DNA of 64,000 bases, from NCBI GenBank assembly GCA_024734495.1, contig JALMQS010000326.1, positions 789,130 through 853,129 on the forward strand. The letters run 5' to 3'. Shown piece after piece: positions 1 through 10,564 of this stretch. The notes beneath the pieces were generated by a model. That model saw only the letters and a program-made list of their open reading frames with translations, was not told where the DNA came from and searched no databases. Origin of the DNA: Forficula auricularia (taxonomy: Eukaryota; Arthropoda; Insecta; Dermaptera; Forficulidae). Within the stretch, counting starts at the first letter, position 1. Every line of letters begins with the position of its first letter. The translations under genes were made by a program, and so were the position numbers.

Positions 1-223
1 TCTTTCTCTACCCATGGACAAAATTAGCGAAACAAAAAAAAAAAAAAGAACCTACCTTAAATTCGATTTAAAGTGACTCTTATCTTTTTTGTTTCCTTAT
101 TAATTTGTTAAAATATTATTTTTAATAAAAATAAGATGAAAAGTGTATTCTCGCCTTCTAATTTTTTGCTAGGCTAGCTAATAATAAGTTTTATTTACCT
201 TAATAAAAAACAACCCCAAACCC

Positions 224-227
<4 letters not shown>

Positions 228-264
<37 letters not shown>
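228..264. repeat. Poly-A tract (37 bp)
   Basis: An uninterrupted run of A. It may be the tail of a retroposed copy, but no recognisable body precedes it. Bases 1-410 otherwise hold only AT-rich sequence in which I see no gene. Confidence 0.9.
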
Positions 265-266
<2 letters not shown>

Positions 267-400
267 GGATACTCGAACATTTTTAAAATATGATAAAACA
301 ATTTTTTGAATACATCATTATGAGAAGATCATAAGCAATTTTATAATTAGGTAGACAAAATCATAGGCGCTAGAGTTTGAATTTTTTAGGTGCGTTGGAA

Positions 401-414
401 GGGGGGGGGGGGGG
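401..414. repeat. Poly-G tract (14 bp)
   Basis: A pure G run in very AT-rich surroundings, at the edge of a fold-back fragment that starts just after it. Similar G/C runs occur at 9241-9252 and 21701-21719, in each case beside a repeat. Confidence 0.9.
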
Positions 415-625
415 CTCAAAAAAAGATGGACAAAATGTCGTTTTTTTGACCGTTCAGATGGTTTTCAAAAAGTACTTAATCAATTTAGTTCAAAATTGAA
501 TATAATTATTAATAATTAATTGTTTTATATTATCTAATTAATTTCATATTTTTAAAAAATATTTCAAAGGAGTTAAGTAATTAGGTGGTTTTCAAATTAG
601 GCTTCAAATAAAGTACCCTTTAAAA
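415..625 (+). mobile_element. Fragment of the long fold-back element (one arm)
   Basis: This stretch matches, with divergence, the right-arm sequence seen at 5930-6108 and 40940-41095. Shared blocks include the 'gttttcaaaaagtactt' segment, the 'taatttcatatttttaaa' segment and the 'aagtaccctttaaaat' segment. The rest of the element is missing or too diverged to see. It is the oldest-looking of four copies in the window. Confidence 0.65.
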
Positions 626-739
626 TAAAAAAAAAAATAATAAAAAATATTTTCTGTAAAAGATAAAAAGAAATAACAGAGAGATATGAAATTTCAAAAA
701 ATTTGGTTAGAATCGTATTGAGAAAAATAAAATAAAACT

Positions 740-3576
740 GGCTACAGACTCATTCGAAATGATCGCAGTCGGATTAGAGGTGGTGGGGTCGGATTATATC
801 TACTGGCAGAATTGAAATACAAAGTAATTGCAGCTTCAGAAGGTATACCTCAGAAATCTGTTGAGTTCCTCCTTGTTGAGGTGAATGTAAAAGGTTTAAA
901 AATTCTAATTGGTGTATTCTATAGACCCCCTTATAAAAGCATTGATATTCTTGAAATTGAACCTATTTTAGCTGGCCTTGTATTTCAATATGATCAAGTG
1001 GTGCTGGTTGGTGATTTTAACTTTAATACTAACCACAATCTTGCTGGCTTTAGAGAATTTAATGATATGGTAACTTCACTTAATCTTTCAATCTTGGACT
1101 CTGGCCCAACTCATTTTACAAGCCACTCCAGCAGCACAATTGATCTCTGCCTAGTTAATAATCAGCACAATATCTTAGGTTATGAAACATTTGATGTCCC
1201 CGGTATTTCAAATCACAAAATGATCATTGCAATTATCAAGTCACCTTCAATTAAATATAAAAATAAAGTCTTTGAAAAACGAAATTTCAAAAAATTAGAT
1301 TTAGAAAAACTTAATAACTCGGCAATGCAACTTGATTGGTCATCTATTTATAGTTGTACCAACGCTAATACCATGTTGAAGTTTTTCAATGATAATTTGA
1401 TTGAATTAATGGACGATGTAGCCCCGGTCAAAAAAATTGTTTCTAAGCGCCCTCCAATTCCATGGTTTAACAACAATGTCAAGCGTTCTATTAGAAAACG
1501 TGATTCTCTTTATAAGGCTTGGAAAAAAACGTTGTCTGATGATGACTTTGAGCGTTTTCGCGCACAGCGAAATAAGACTAAGGTCTTGATAAGAAATGCC
1601 AAACGTGAGTTTGCAGCTACCCAACTGGACTCAGCAACTGTTGGGACCACTGCGCTCTGGCGTAATGTAAAAAAATTTGGTCTCAGTAAAAGGTCGGATG
1701 AGCAATCAACTTCATTTACTCCTGACGAGTTCAACTTAAATTTTGTAGGATCTTCTGTTGGTAATAATAATACTTTTACTGGTTCATCAGACCCTCCCGG
1801 GTCCAATGATTTTTTTTCATTTTCTTTCAAAAATGTTTCTGAGGAGGATATTGTTTTTGCGGTTCACTCAATTAAGTCTGGGTCTGTTGGGTGTGATACC
1901 ATTCCAATTTCATTTATAGTAACTATACTTCCTCTAATTCTACCACACCTTGCACATTTGATAAATTTTTGTTTGACTTCATCTACCTTCCCTTCTGCTT
2001 GGAAACATGCTATTGTACTGCCCTTGCAGAAAATTAGCTCACCGAAATCCCTGTCTGACTTTAGACCTATTAGTGTTCTCCCTGCCTTGTCCAAAATATT
2101 AGAAAAAATTATTAACTGTCAAATTTTAAATCATATCGAAAATAACAAATTTTTAGACCCTTATCAGTCTGGCTTCCGTAAAGGGCATAGCTGTACGACT
2201 GCTTTACTAAAAATTACGGAGGATATTCGAAGAGAAATCGACGTCGGAAAATGTACAAATTTAGTACTTCTTGATTTTAAAAATGCATTCGGTTCAGTCA
2301 ATCACTCGATTCTTTTAAGTAAACTTGCTTCCCAATTTAATTTTTCATCCTCAGCTTGCAAATTAATATCTTCATTTCTAAGTGATCGGACTCAAGCAGT
2401 TCGTTGTGGCTCAGATTTTTCATCTCCGCTTTCTCTTAGGACAGGGGTGGCCCAGGGATCTATCCTGGGACCTCTATTATTCTCTTTATTTATTAATGAT
2501 ATCTCCTCTTCTCTTTCTAGCTGTAATCATCACCTATTTGCTGATGATTTTCAGTTTTATGCTCACTGCTTGCCCAACCAAGTTGTGCAATATATTTAAT
2601 TAATTAACCTAGAGCTTCTGTCACTTTCTTCCTGGGCCATGAATAATTTAATCTCTGTTAATCCTCTAAAATCGCAGGCTATTATCTTATTCAAAGAATG
2701 CCTTCCTACTAACTTACTACCTCCTATTCTCTACAATAACAATACTATTCCATTCACTTGCTCAGCTAAGAATCTAGGATTGACTGTTTCGTGCAATTTA
2801 TCTTGGAAAGTGCAAATCAATAATATATGCCGTAGTGTTTATGGGGCCCTTCACTCACTGAAGCGACTCTCATATCTCACGCCATATAATTTTCTCCTCA
2901 ATTTAAGCAAGAGTTTATTAGCACCCCTTTTCCAGAACTGCGACATAATCTTTTCGAATTCCCTCGACAGTAAATCGGGCAAAAGACTAGAAATAGCTTT
3001 GAATTCATGCACCCGCTATGTCTTAAATCTAAAACCACGTAGCCATCTTTCGGACCAGGATAAAAAACTCATCTTAAACACAGATCTTTCTAAATTTTAC
3101 GCTTGGCGGTGTTGTGTGATTATTTATAAGCTATTAAATTCTGAAAAATTCATTTGCCCGTCTTACTTAGAAAATCTATTTGTCGTCGGTCGCTCCACCA
3201 GGAAGACAACGCTAGTCCAGGTGCACTGTAAAACTAAACACTTCTTTCATTCCTTCAAATTGGCGGTTGCAAGGCTTTGGAATGAACTTCCATCCAAATT
3301 TCAGGCAAACCCGACTCTTGGTGCTCTCAGATCTTCGTTCTTTATGGATCCCACCCAATAACTGATACTCCTTACTCTTATTTCCTTTATGTCTTCTAAT
3401 CTTTCTCTACTTTTTTTTTTCTCTCTTCTTCCCCATAAAATTTGTGTATTGGTGAACTCTTTTGCCAAATTTGTAAAATATTGTTGCTAAATTATGTATA
3501 AACACTAGGTGGGACCTAAGGTCCTATGTTTGTATACTTTGTTAAATAAAATAAATAAATAAATAAATAAATAAAA
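740..3576 (+). mobile_element. 5'-truncated jockey-like LINE, nearly intact ORF2
   Basis: A non-LTR retrotransposon copy. Coding similarity begins abruptly inside the endonuclease domain (GGGVGLYL-type block near 781-800), the mark of 5' truncation during target-primed reverse transcription. A reverse transcriptase and C-terminal domain follow. About 180 bp of 3' UTR lead into an (AAAT)n tail at 3544-3576 in place of plain poly-A. I saw no clear target-site duplication. The jockey-superfamily assignment rests on domain order and the RT motifs. Confidence 0.9.
743..3361 (+). pseudogene. LINE ORF2: endonuclease (partial) and reverse transcriptase, one nonsense codon
   Basis: One reading frame of 873 codons is interrupted only by TAA at 2597-2599; the frame is the same before and after it, so this is a nonsense change and not a frameshift. 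Counting from codon 812, endonuclease motifs are GDFN (67-70), TIDLCL (109-114) and SNH (133-135, usually SDH). RT motifs are FRPISVLP (417-424), QSGFRKGHS (452-460), DFKNAFGSV (487-495), GVAQGSILGPLL (545-556) and FADD (577-580). Motif A has G where families usually have a second Asp (AFDS). The part after the stop holds the thumb and C-terminal region. Expected activity is cDNA synthesis at a nicked target, but the stop lies just after the catalytic FADD, so this copy should be dead. Confidence 0.92.
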
Positions 3577-3723
3577 CCATTTGCCATTTCTAGTTGATGA
3601 TCATTCAGGTCCCATAATAATATCTAATGTCGATCTGTCTAGATTCCCATAATCCACGATAATTTAATATTTAATAAAATTATGTATAATCATGTGGGGA
3701 GGGGGTGATTAGTTTGTGCATTT

Positions 3724-3965
3724 TTAGACTACTGGGGGCCCACTGATTATCTCTACAAAATTTGGTTGAGTTTGGTACAAGAACCTAGATGTACACTTAT
3801 GAGGGTTTTTTTGTATACCGAAATGCCATGGTTTCGTCCCAATTTTTTTAATCAAAATAGTTTCACTCGTTTTTGAGATATTTCGAAAAAAATAATCAAA
3901 AAAACAACTTTTTTCATGCACGATTACAATACTTGACCATACCATGTATGGTAAAGTAAAAAAAA
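3724..3965 (+). repeat. Dispersed repeat B, copy 1
   Basis: It carries the hallmark blocks of a family seen several times here: the 'ggttgagtttggt' segment, the 'atgccatggtttcgtcc' segment and a terminal segment reading 'accataccatgtatggta'. The copy at 27870-28070 matches in reverse complement. It contains no ORF. I read it as a non-coding, probably non-autonomous, transposable element. Confidence 0.7.
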
Positions 3966-4518
3966 GTCTAATTCAACTTTAAGAGATCTTTAAATAGTCC
4001 AAGAGATGGTGACACATTTTGACTACGAATTTGACCCAACTAGAAATAATGCGTAATAGTACCGTCTATGATAGTTGTACAGGGAATGGCCAGTCTGGCT
4101 GGCCTAAGCAGGTGGACCAGGTACTGCGCATGGTGTGAGTGCGGTAAAAAATACATATGTGTTAAAAAATATTTTTTACCCACAATGAAATTATAAAAAT
4201 TATAATTTATAGTCAATTATAAACATAATATAGTCACTCCAGACCATTTGAGTGGTGGAACGTGGAACCAGACCACCTCAAAGTGTATTACAACATGAAA
4301 AAAAAAATAGTATCAAATATTTTTTTTCATGTTGTAAAAATACAATTTTTTAAATTCAATAATATTTTCATTATTGTCATGATATGCTTTAAACACGTTT
4401 AAATAATTAAAATGAATAAGTAAAAATGAAAATAAGTAGTATGAGGTACTATTCTAAGGCGATTCAGATTATCTCCGAAGATAAGCTAAATATAGTTTGG
4501 ACTAACTGCTCTCGAGGG

Positions 4519-4640
4519 GTATATAAGAGATAGAGAGAGCAGGGAGGGGTATGTGGGGGGTAGATAGGGACAGTGGTTTGGGGCTGGGGATAGTGTGAGG
4601 GCTATATAAGGGGGAGTGAGATATGGATATGGTCAGTGAA
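4519..4640 (+). promoter_or_regulatory. Candidate core promoter: TATA box plus TCAGT initiator
   Basis: TATATAAG at 4603-4610 is followed by the arthropod initiator TCAGT at 4633-4637, putting the initiator A about 32 bases after the TATA start, the canonical spacing. A second TCAGT follows at 4645-4649, and another GGTATATAAGAG lies near 4519. The segment is purine- and G-rich in AT-rich DNA. Downstream, ATG at 4685 opens only a 7-codon frame. It abuts a fold-back arm beginning near 4718, so it could drive that element or be chance. No transcript evidence is available. Confidence 0.45.
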
Positions 4641-4717
4641 TCTCAGTCAGTGGTGTGTGAAACATCAACTGGGAATATTACAATATGGCTTCTGGACCTG
4701 GACATTGAATGGGACGT

Positions 4718-5267
4718 TATCCCGGTGCCGAGTGGATTGAGTCTCATCCTCACCATTAAACAACCAAAAAATTTATAAATGAGATCTTATTTTATCTTAT
4801 TTTATCGATTTAATTTATGTGAAGGAACACGTAATCATTCTAATAGAAGAAAATAGCATATCAATTACGTATTTGGTTGTTTAAATGAAATGTTATGAAA
4901 ACATTCAGTTTCTTCACTGGGGCAGTGAGTCGACCAGATAGAAATGGCAAAAGTGTTTAATTTTTTCCTCATCACATTTTCAATTAAATCTATTGAAATT
5001 TCAAATCTATAAAATATGTTCTGTTATCTTTTATATCAAATAGTTTTTATTAAAATATTTGCATTTTAAAGGGTAGTTTATTTGAAGTTTAATTTAAATA
5101 AACGCCAATTACTACTTTGAAATAATTTTTAAAAATATGAAATTAATAAATATCAGAAAACCATCGATTATTATTAATGTTAATGTTAATTATTATTTTG
5201 AACGAAATTGATTGATTAGTTTTTAATAAAATGGCAAAAAGCTAGAAAACCGTAACAAATGACTCGC
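4718..5267 (+). mobile_element. Long fold-back element, left arm only (diverged)
   Basis: It matches the left arm of the copies at 5268 and 40258: a 'gccgagtggattgag'-like edge, then 'attataaatgaga', 'tagaaatggcaaaa', 'gcattttaaagggtag' and 'ttaataaatatcag'-type blocks in the same order. The right arm is missing, and the next copy begins directly afterwards. No ORF. Confidence 0.75.
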
Positions 5268-6117
5268 CGATGCCGGGTGACTTGCGACCCTATCTCTATA
5301 TATAGTAAAACAGAAAACAAAGAATTATAAATGAAACGGTCTTATTTAAATCAATTTCATCTATCTGAAGGTTCACAGTATGTCTATTATATAAGAAAAT
5401 AGCATTTTGATTAAGAATTTTGTAGTTTCAAAGAAATTGTATGAAAAGATACAATTTCTTGTTTTCGAGAGCGAATCAACTAGAAATGGCAAAAAGTTTT
5501 ATTTTTTTTCTTATTAGATATTTATTAAAATCTAATGAAATTTCATATATGTTTGTTATTTTCATTTATCTTTTATATAAAATAATTATTATTAGGAAAT
5601 TTGAATTTTAAAGGGTAGTTTGTTTGAAGTCCAATTTAAATAAACGCTAATAGCCGGTTAAAAATTTTTTAAAAAATATGAAATTAATAGATATTATAAA
5701 AGAATTAATTATTAATAATTTACTTTAGACTTGAACGAAATCGATTTAGTACTTTTTGAGAAAATGACCAAAAACCATCTGAACCGTCTCAAAAACGATG
5801 TTTTTTGAAGGCACGTTATGCCTTTGGAAAAAGATAAAAAAATATATGAAACGAAACATTGACTTGTGACATGGAGGTGAATTTAAAAATGTTTCTAAAA
5901 CGGCCTTTCGCGACGGTTTTCGCGGTTTTTGATGATTTTCTCAAAAAGTACTGAAGCGATTTCGTTCAAAATTAAAGTAAATGATTAATAATTAAGTGTT
6001 TTATAATATCTATTAATTTCATATTTTTTAAAAATATTTCAACGGAGTTATATATTAGCGTTTTTTCAAATTGGACTTCAAATAAACTACTCTTTAAAAT
6101 GGAAATTTCCTAATAAT

Positions 6118-6121
<4 letters not shown>

Positions 6122-6148
<27 letters not shown>

Positions 6149-6293
6149 GGCTTTTCGGCCCTTCTAGCCATAAGCCTAATTACGATACTAGATATATTTT
6201 TAAAATTTGTCTCTACCCCCGGGGGTCAGATTTTGGCTGGCTGCCTCGAGTCGGATTCGAACCCGGGTCTCCTGGTTAGCTCGCTGTCACGCT
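6122..6293 (-). mobile_element. tRNA-derived SINE, 3' part (head displaced to 9215-9250)
   Basis: On the minus strand there is a Pol III B-box-like GGTTCGAATCC (rc near 6253-6263) inside a tRNA-like arm, then a unique body and a poly-A tail (poly-T 6121-6148 on the plus strand). The close relative at 41705-41874 is complete. The 5' head of this copy lies at 9215-9250, because a LINE inserted into the SINE at 'tgtcacgct'. The SINE itself is bounded by the 13-bp duplication 'cctaataataatt' at 6109-6121 and 9251-9263. Confidence 0.85.
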
Positions 6294-9214
6294 TTTTTTT
6301 TTTTTATAAAGTGTTTATTAGCCAAAGAGATTTATATACATTTTTTACAATAATATCCCTAACACTCCGGGATATGGAATATTATTTTTTTTTTAAGTTT
6401 AATCTACATTACATACAATGTATTCGTAGTTATGAATTAATATATTATTTACTTATTTACAAACATTTTCGGGTTTTTCCCTTCTTAAATTAAGGGGTAG
6501 GGATATAACTTTATTTTTGTTTTACAAGGAAATGGCTTTAAAAAAAAAAAACCTTGTTTTTATAATTTCTTTGGGAAATTATTTACAAAAGGGATGAAGA
6601 GAAGGAATTTATACAATAGTATATACAATGGCTCGGTCAAGTTTGACCTTTTTTTTATCACACTCATTCACTCCACTCACTTAATTTAAATAAAAATAAA
6701 TAAACAAATAAGCTGCTAAATAAGCAAATAAACAAATAAATTTACATTTATTATTAATTATTGGTCAAGCCACCAGCATTTTTTGGGACAAATCGTCTCC
6801 TTCCTGTCCTTATCAGATATTTCCTGGCTATATCTCCAGTGCCTATATATATCTCTGCTGTCTAGAAAGGGATGATATTCAATTCTTTTGTCATTTTTTC
6901 TTCTATAGATGTGAAATATTATTGGGATTTTGTTCGTGTCCTGGATATACCCTTGGGCATCCAGGTATGGGAAAGCTTCTGGGGGGATATAGCCAGAATT
7001 TAGAGTTTTTTTGAAATAACTTTCATTTGGATATACGGATCCAAATATGAGGCTATTCTCTTGGATATTGACTATTTGGGTATAATAATTTCGAATTAGT
7101 TTGATTATGAAGCAGTCGAATCTGTTAATATTAGCTAATTTATATAATTTTTTGTTGCTAACGTATTTAAGAAAATTTGTTTCTGGGCTTCTATAAGTAT
7201 TTAGGCAGGCTCTAAGGCATTTCCTTTCAAAAATTCTTATTGTCTCCATCATAGATGCACTCTGGTTGAACCAGATGCTGCAACCGTATGAGATTATAGG
7301 TCTAATGAGGGTGGTGTAGCTTAATATTTTTAATTTTGGATCGAGGTACTGCGAGTAGAATAATTTTTTTAGTCCCATGAAGGCTGCTCTGGCCTTTATT
7401 ATTTTGTTTTCGAGGTGTTTATTAAAGAGCATCCGCTCATCTAGTTCTACTCCTAAATATTTTACAATTTTTTTATGTGGGATGATTTGATTATTGACTT
7501 TAATTTGGAATTTTTTCCAATTTTTTTGTAGGTCCCGATTACCCTTACTGATTGGGGGTCGAAATAATATAGTTTCACATTTATTGATGTTGATTTTTAA
7601 TTTCCATGTGTCGTAGTAAGAATGAATTTTGTTAACTAAGATTTCTAGTTTTTGATTGATTTCACTTGGTTTTTTACCTGATATATAAACAATTAAATCG
7701 TCCGCAAAGGCCAGAGCGCCTTTGTCTTTTGCTTTGTTTAATTCAAAGAGTTCTAGGATATTGCTGATATATATGTTGAATAGGACAGGAGAGTTTACGG
7801 TTCCCTGCTGGAGACCATTTTTGACCTGGAATACCATAGAAGATTCTTTTCCTTTGTTTGAAATTACAAATGTCCTTTCTTCTATCATATTCCAAATCAT
7901 TTTAATGAGGTTTTTGTTGAAGCCTTTTTTTAATAATTTATAAATCAGGGCTTCTCTCCAAACGGTATCAAAAGCTTTTTCTACATCTATCAAGCACGCT
8001 CCAACACAATGGTTGACATTTAAAGACCAGTAGATATCAGAAGCTAATTTTGTGATTGCATGAATGCAAGAGTGTTTGTATTTGAAGCCAAATTGGCTTT
8101 CTGGTATGATATTTTTTTCTTGGCAGAATGAAACCAGTCTTTTATTAATTATAATCTCGAAGACTTTCCCGATATTCGGCAAAAGACTTATTGGCCTTAG
8201 ATTTGAGAGGGAGGAAGGGTCCTTGCCTTTTTTTGTGATGGCGATTACTTTTGCTTTTTTCCAATTGTAGGGAAAATATAAGTTGTTTAATGAGTTATTA
8301 AAAATAATAGTGTAGTAATTGATTATTTTTTTTGGTAAATGTTTCAATACTATATTGGGGATTTTGTCAGGGCCTGTGGATTTTTTGTTGTTAAGTTTTC
8401 TAAATATTTTCTTTACCTCTCTATTGTTTGTCAGGCTGTATTGTTCTGACCAGGTAGTTGGGTCAATTGAGGTATTTTCGTTAGAAAATTGGTATACCGT
8501 TTTCATTGTTTCTGTGTCTGTTTCTATTTCTCTTTTAAGGTTTTCGACGTTGCTATTTATGAGTCTAGACATATGATCTTTGCCCATATTTTCGTTTTGT
8601 AGGTGAATGAGAGAGAAATGAGACCCAAGGATGTTTAATTTTTCTTCATTGTCTGAAATTAAGAAGTTTCCTATTGTATCTTTGTTAACATTGTCTGGGT
8701 TTAAGCTAGCTTTTATCAGGATTTCTCTTTTGTCTTTGGGAATATTTATAATCACTGGAATTGTTGAATGATTTTTTTTTCTAAATATGCTGTTAATTTT
8801 AGGAAAGGTTTCAGATGATTCATGGAGAGGAATGTTTTTGATTTTATTTTCCCAGTAGCTATTTGTGGAATTTTGAAATTCTATTTGTAGCTGTTTTTTT
8901 GTTTCAGAGAGGAGTTGTTTCAAATTATAGAACTCGTCTGATTGTCTGTTTAGGTTGTTTTTGTAAAATTTGTTTATTTGGGTCATCAGAAAGCTTTTTG
9001 CTTTTTGAAGTTTTGTTATTTTGGGGTTCAGATATTTATCGAAAGAGTTTTTGGGTTTAATTTTTGGTGTTGCTTTATTTATTGCTTTTTGAATGTTTTT
9101 TTCGATGGTTTCTATATTTTGATCGATTTCATTGTTAATTAGATTCCTAGATGATGATATGTTTAATTGGCAGTTTTTATTTAAGTAATTACTAAAATGA
9201 TGCCAGTTTGTATT
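6294..9214 (-). mobile_element. LINE (jockey-superfamily-like) inserted in a SINE
   Basis: It is bounded by a 9-bp target-site duplication 'tgtcacgct' at 6285-6293 and 9215-9223. The 3' end is a short poly-A (poly-T on plus from 6294), followed by a 3' UTR of about 450 bp and the RT frame. The 5' end is truncated: the element begins in the linker after the endonuclease domain. As the youngest layer of the nest, it has an RT frame with no stop codon. Confidence 0.9.
6758..9214 (-). CDS. LINE ORF2 fragment, open reverse transcriptase
   Basis: An uninterrupted reverse-transcriptase frame of about 818 codons. The open frame can be followed to an ATG at 9298, but its first 28 residues come from the SINE head and fold-back DNA, so that ATG is not the element's start. 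In the 846-residue numbering, RT motifs are KKSTGPDKIP (305-314), LRPISLLPN (367-375), SQFGF (401-405), DVEKAFDTV (438-446, catalytic Asp), GLQQGTVNSPVLFNIY (495-510) and FADD (532-535, catalytic Asp pair). A thumb and C-terminal domain follow to the stop at 6758. The upstream endonuclease was lost by 5' truncation, so the copy should not move by itself even though its RT frame is open. Confidence 0.9.
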   Translation of the reverse strand, partial: NTNWHHFSNYLNKNCQLNISSSRNLINNEIDQNIETIEKNIQKAINKATPKIKPKNSFDKYLNPKITKLQKAKSFLMTQINKFYKNNLNRQSDEFYNLKQLLSETKKQLQIEFQNSTNSYWENKIKNIPLHESSETFPKINSIFRKKNHSTIPVIINIPKDKREILIKASLNPDNVNKDTIGNFLISDNEEKLNILGSHFSLIHLQNENMGKDHMSRLINSNVENLKREIETDTETMKTVYQFSNENTSIDPTTWSEQYSLTNNREVKKIFRKLNNKKSTGPDKIPNIVLKHLPKKIINYYTIIFNNSLNNLYFPYNWKKAKVIAITKKGKDPSSLSNLRPISLLPNIGKVFEIIINKRLVSFCQEKNIIPESQFGFKYKHSCIHAITKLASDIYWSLNVNHCVGACLIDVEKAFDTVWREALIYKLLKKGFNKNLIKMIWNMIEERTFVISNKGKESSMVFQVKNGLQQGTVNSPVLFNIYISNILELFELNKAKDKGALAFADDLIVYISGKKPSEINQKLEILVNKIHSYYDTWKLKININKCETILFRPPISKGNRDLQKNWKKFQIKVNNQIIPHKKIVKYLGVELDERMLFNKHLENKIIKARAAFMGLKKLFYSQYLDPKLKILSYTTLIRPIISYGCSIWFNQSASMMETIRIFERKCLRACLNTYRSPETNFLKYVSNKKLYKLANINRFDCFIIKLIRNYYTQIVNIQENSLIFGSVYPNESYFKKTLNSGYIPPEAFPYLDAQGYIQDTNKIPIIFHIYRRKNDKRIEYHPFLDSRDIYRHWRYSQEISDKDRKETICPKKCWWLDQ

Positions 9215-9250
9215 TGTCACGCTACCGACTAGCCTATTGACCCCCCCCCC
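9215..9250 (-). mobile_element. 5' head of the SINE split by the LINE
   Basis: On the minus strand this reads a G-run, then a tRNA-like head ending in GCGTGACA, which continues at 6290 on the other side of the LINE. It aligns with the head of the complete SINE at 41874. The G-run (C-run 9241-9252 on plus) looks like an expansion of the GGGG start of that relative. Confidence 0.8.
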
Positions 9251-9957
9251 CCTAATAATAATTATTTGATATAAAAGATAAATGAACATAACACACACAT
9301 ATGAAATTTACAATAAATTTAAATAAATATCTAATGAGAAAAAAAATAAAACTTTTTGCCATTTCTAGTTGATTCGCTACCGGAGAGAAGAGATTGAAAC
9401 TTTTGATAAAATTTCTTTTAAACTACGAAATTCTTAACCAACATGCTATTTTCTTATATTAAACAGATATTGTGATCCTCCAGGTAGATTAAAGATCGAT
9501 TTCTGTCTCATTTATGATTCTTTTGTTCTATTATATCGAGAGGTTGTGTCGAAATATGAGACACATTATTTGTTATTGGTATTCTACATATAAAAAATTA
9601 TAATGAAGAAACCTGTTGATTATTTAATTTACTAAAAGAAAGTTCATTAAGTATAATTAGTTCAGATGATTATTTAAATATCTAGACATCTAGAGTAGAG
9701 ACGATTAAAAATTAAATAATTTTTTCTGAGAAAAGTAAACATTTTTTTACAAAAATAAAAGCGTTTTAGATAAAGGGTGCCCCTTTGATTGAATGTGAAA
9801 TTTTTATTGAAATTCCATATTTTTTGATGTAAAAAATTACCTGGCAAATTCATTGGGCTTGAATTTTTCTTTTAAAATTTTAAAATAATTTTAAAATAAT
9901 TTAAAATTTTTTTAAAAACTTTGAAAAAATTAAAATTTTTTTTAAAAATAAAAAAAA

Positions 9958-9976
9958 TTATATATATATATATATA
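9958..9976. repeat. (AT)n microsatellite
   Basis: A short AT dinucleotide run in low-complexity A/T DNA (9880-9980). The interval 9560-10300 otherwise holds no gene that I can support. Confidence 0.8.
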
Positions 9977-10307
9977 AGATTATAGTATTACTCTGTATGG
10001 TAAAGTAATAAAATAAAATATATTTTTGTCTCTAGGAAAATCTCTTTTACTTTATATGAGACGGGAGAGAAAAATGAAAGGAGTTAAGGAATTCTGCTAA
10101 GGAAGTAAAATAATCTGGGCCTAAAGGATTCAAATTAAATTGTTCCTCTTCCTCTAATTTTATCTTAGATTTTCTTGGATTTACAATAAAGTGTTAACTT
10201 TAGGATTCCGAGGAGTGGGGCATCCCTGATCTATAGAAAATTAAATTTTAATTAAATGAAGTCGTGGATGTATAAACTGTAAAAATAAGGAGAGGCATCC
10301 AGGAAAA

Positions 10308-10463
10308 TAAAAATTATATTTGCTTTTGTCGACTTTTCGATTAAATATTTAATCTTTATCAGGACACAAAGAATGGTTTATTTTGACTTTACCCTACATG
10401 TTGATAATATCAAAATAAAACATTTTTGTCCTGACGTCGACACAAGGGAATTTAATTTTTATT
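10308..10463 (-). mobile_element. Short palindromic repeat with a hammerhead-like motif (family C)
   Basis: The ends are inverted repeats meeting at GTCGAC on both sides (near 10328-10333 and 10435-10441). The minus strand carries CTGATAA (10362-10356), a 7-bp stem II GATTAAA/TTTAATC, GAAA and GTC, then GACA. Stem I pairs TGTC before the core with GACA after the cleavage position. The core has A where the consensus CTGANGA has G, and one extra base before stem II, so activity is doubtful. Confidence 0.5.
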
Positions 10464-10564
10464 TACTTAGCTGCCTTATTTATTACCTACATCATATCCG
10501 CTTAAATTATAATATTTTTATTTACTAAAAATAAATTAAATATCTACATCTTATGATTATATTG

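Larger units (their letters stand above)
5268..9560. mobile_element. Long fold-back element, copy split by nested SINE and LINE
   Basis: The element pieces are 5268-6121 and 9251-9560; the material between is inserted DNA. The outer sequences are inverted repeats of each other: the left arm has 'tagaaatggcaaaaag' near 5483 and the right arm its complement near 9350. Arms are over 500 bp with a short centre near 5790-5930. The intact relative is at 40258-41410. No coding capacity, so it is non-autonomous. The size and palindromic form suggest a foldback DNA transposon, but its termini and target-site rule are not resolved. Confidence 0.8.

Noticed and set aside
9215..9298. ATG at 9298 as the start of an 846-residue protein
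   Set aside because: Residues 1-28 are translated from the fold-back, the C-run and the SINE head; the LINE begins at 9214.
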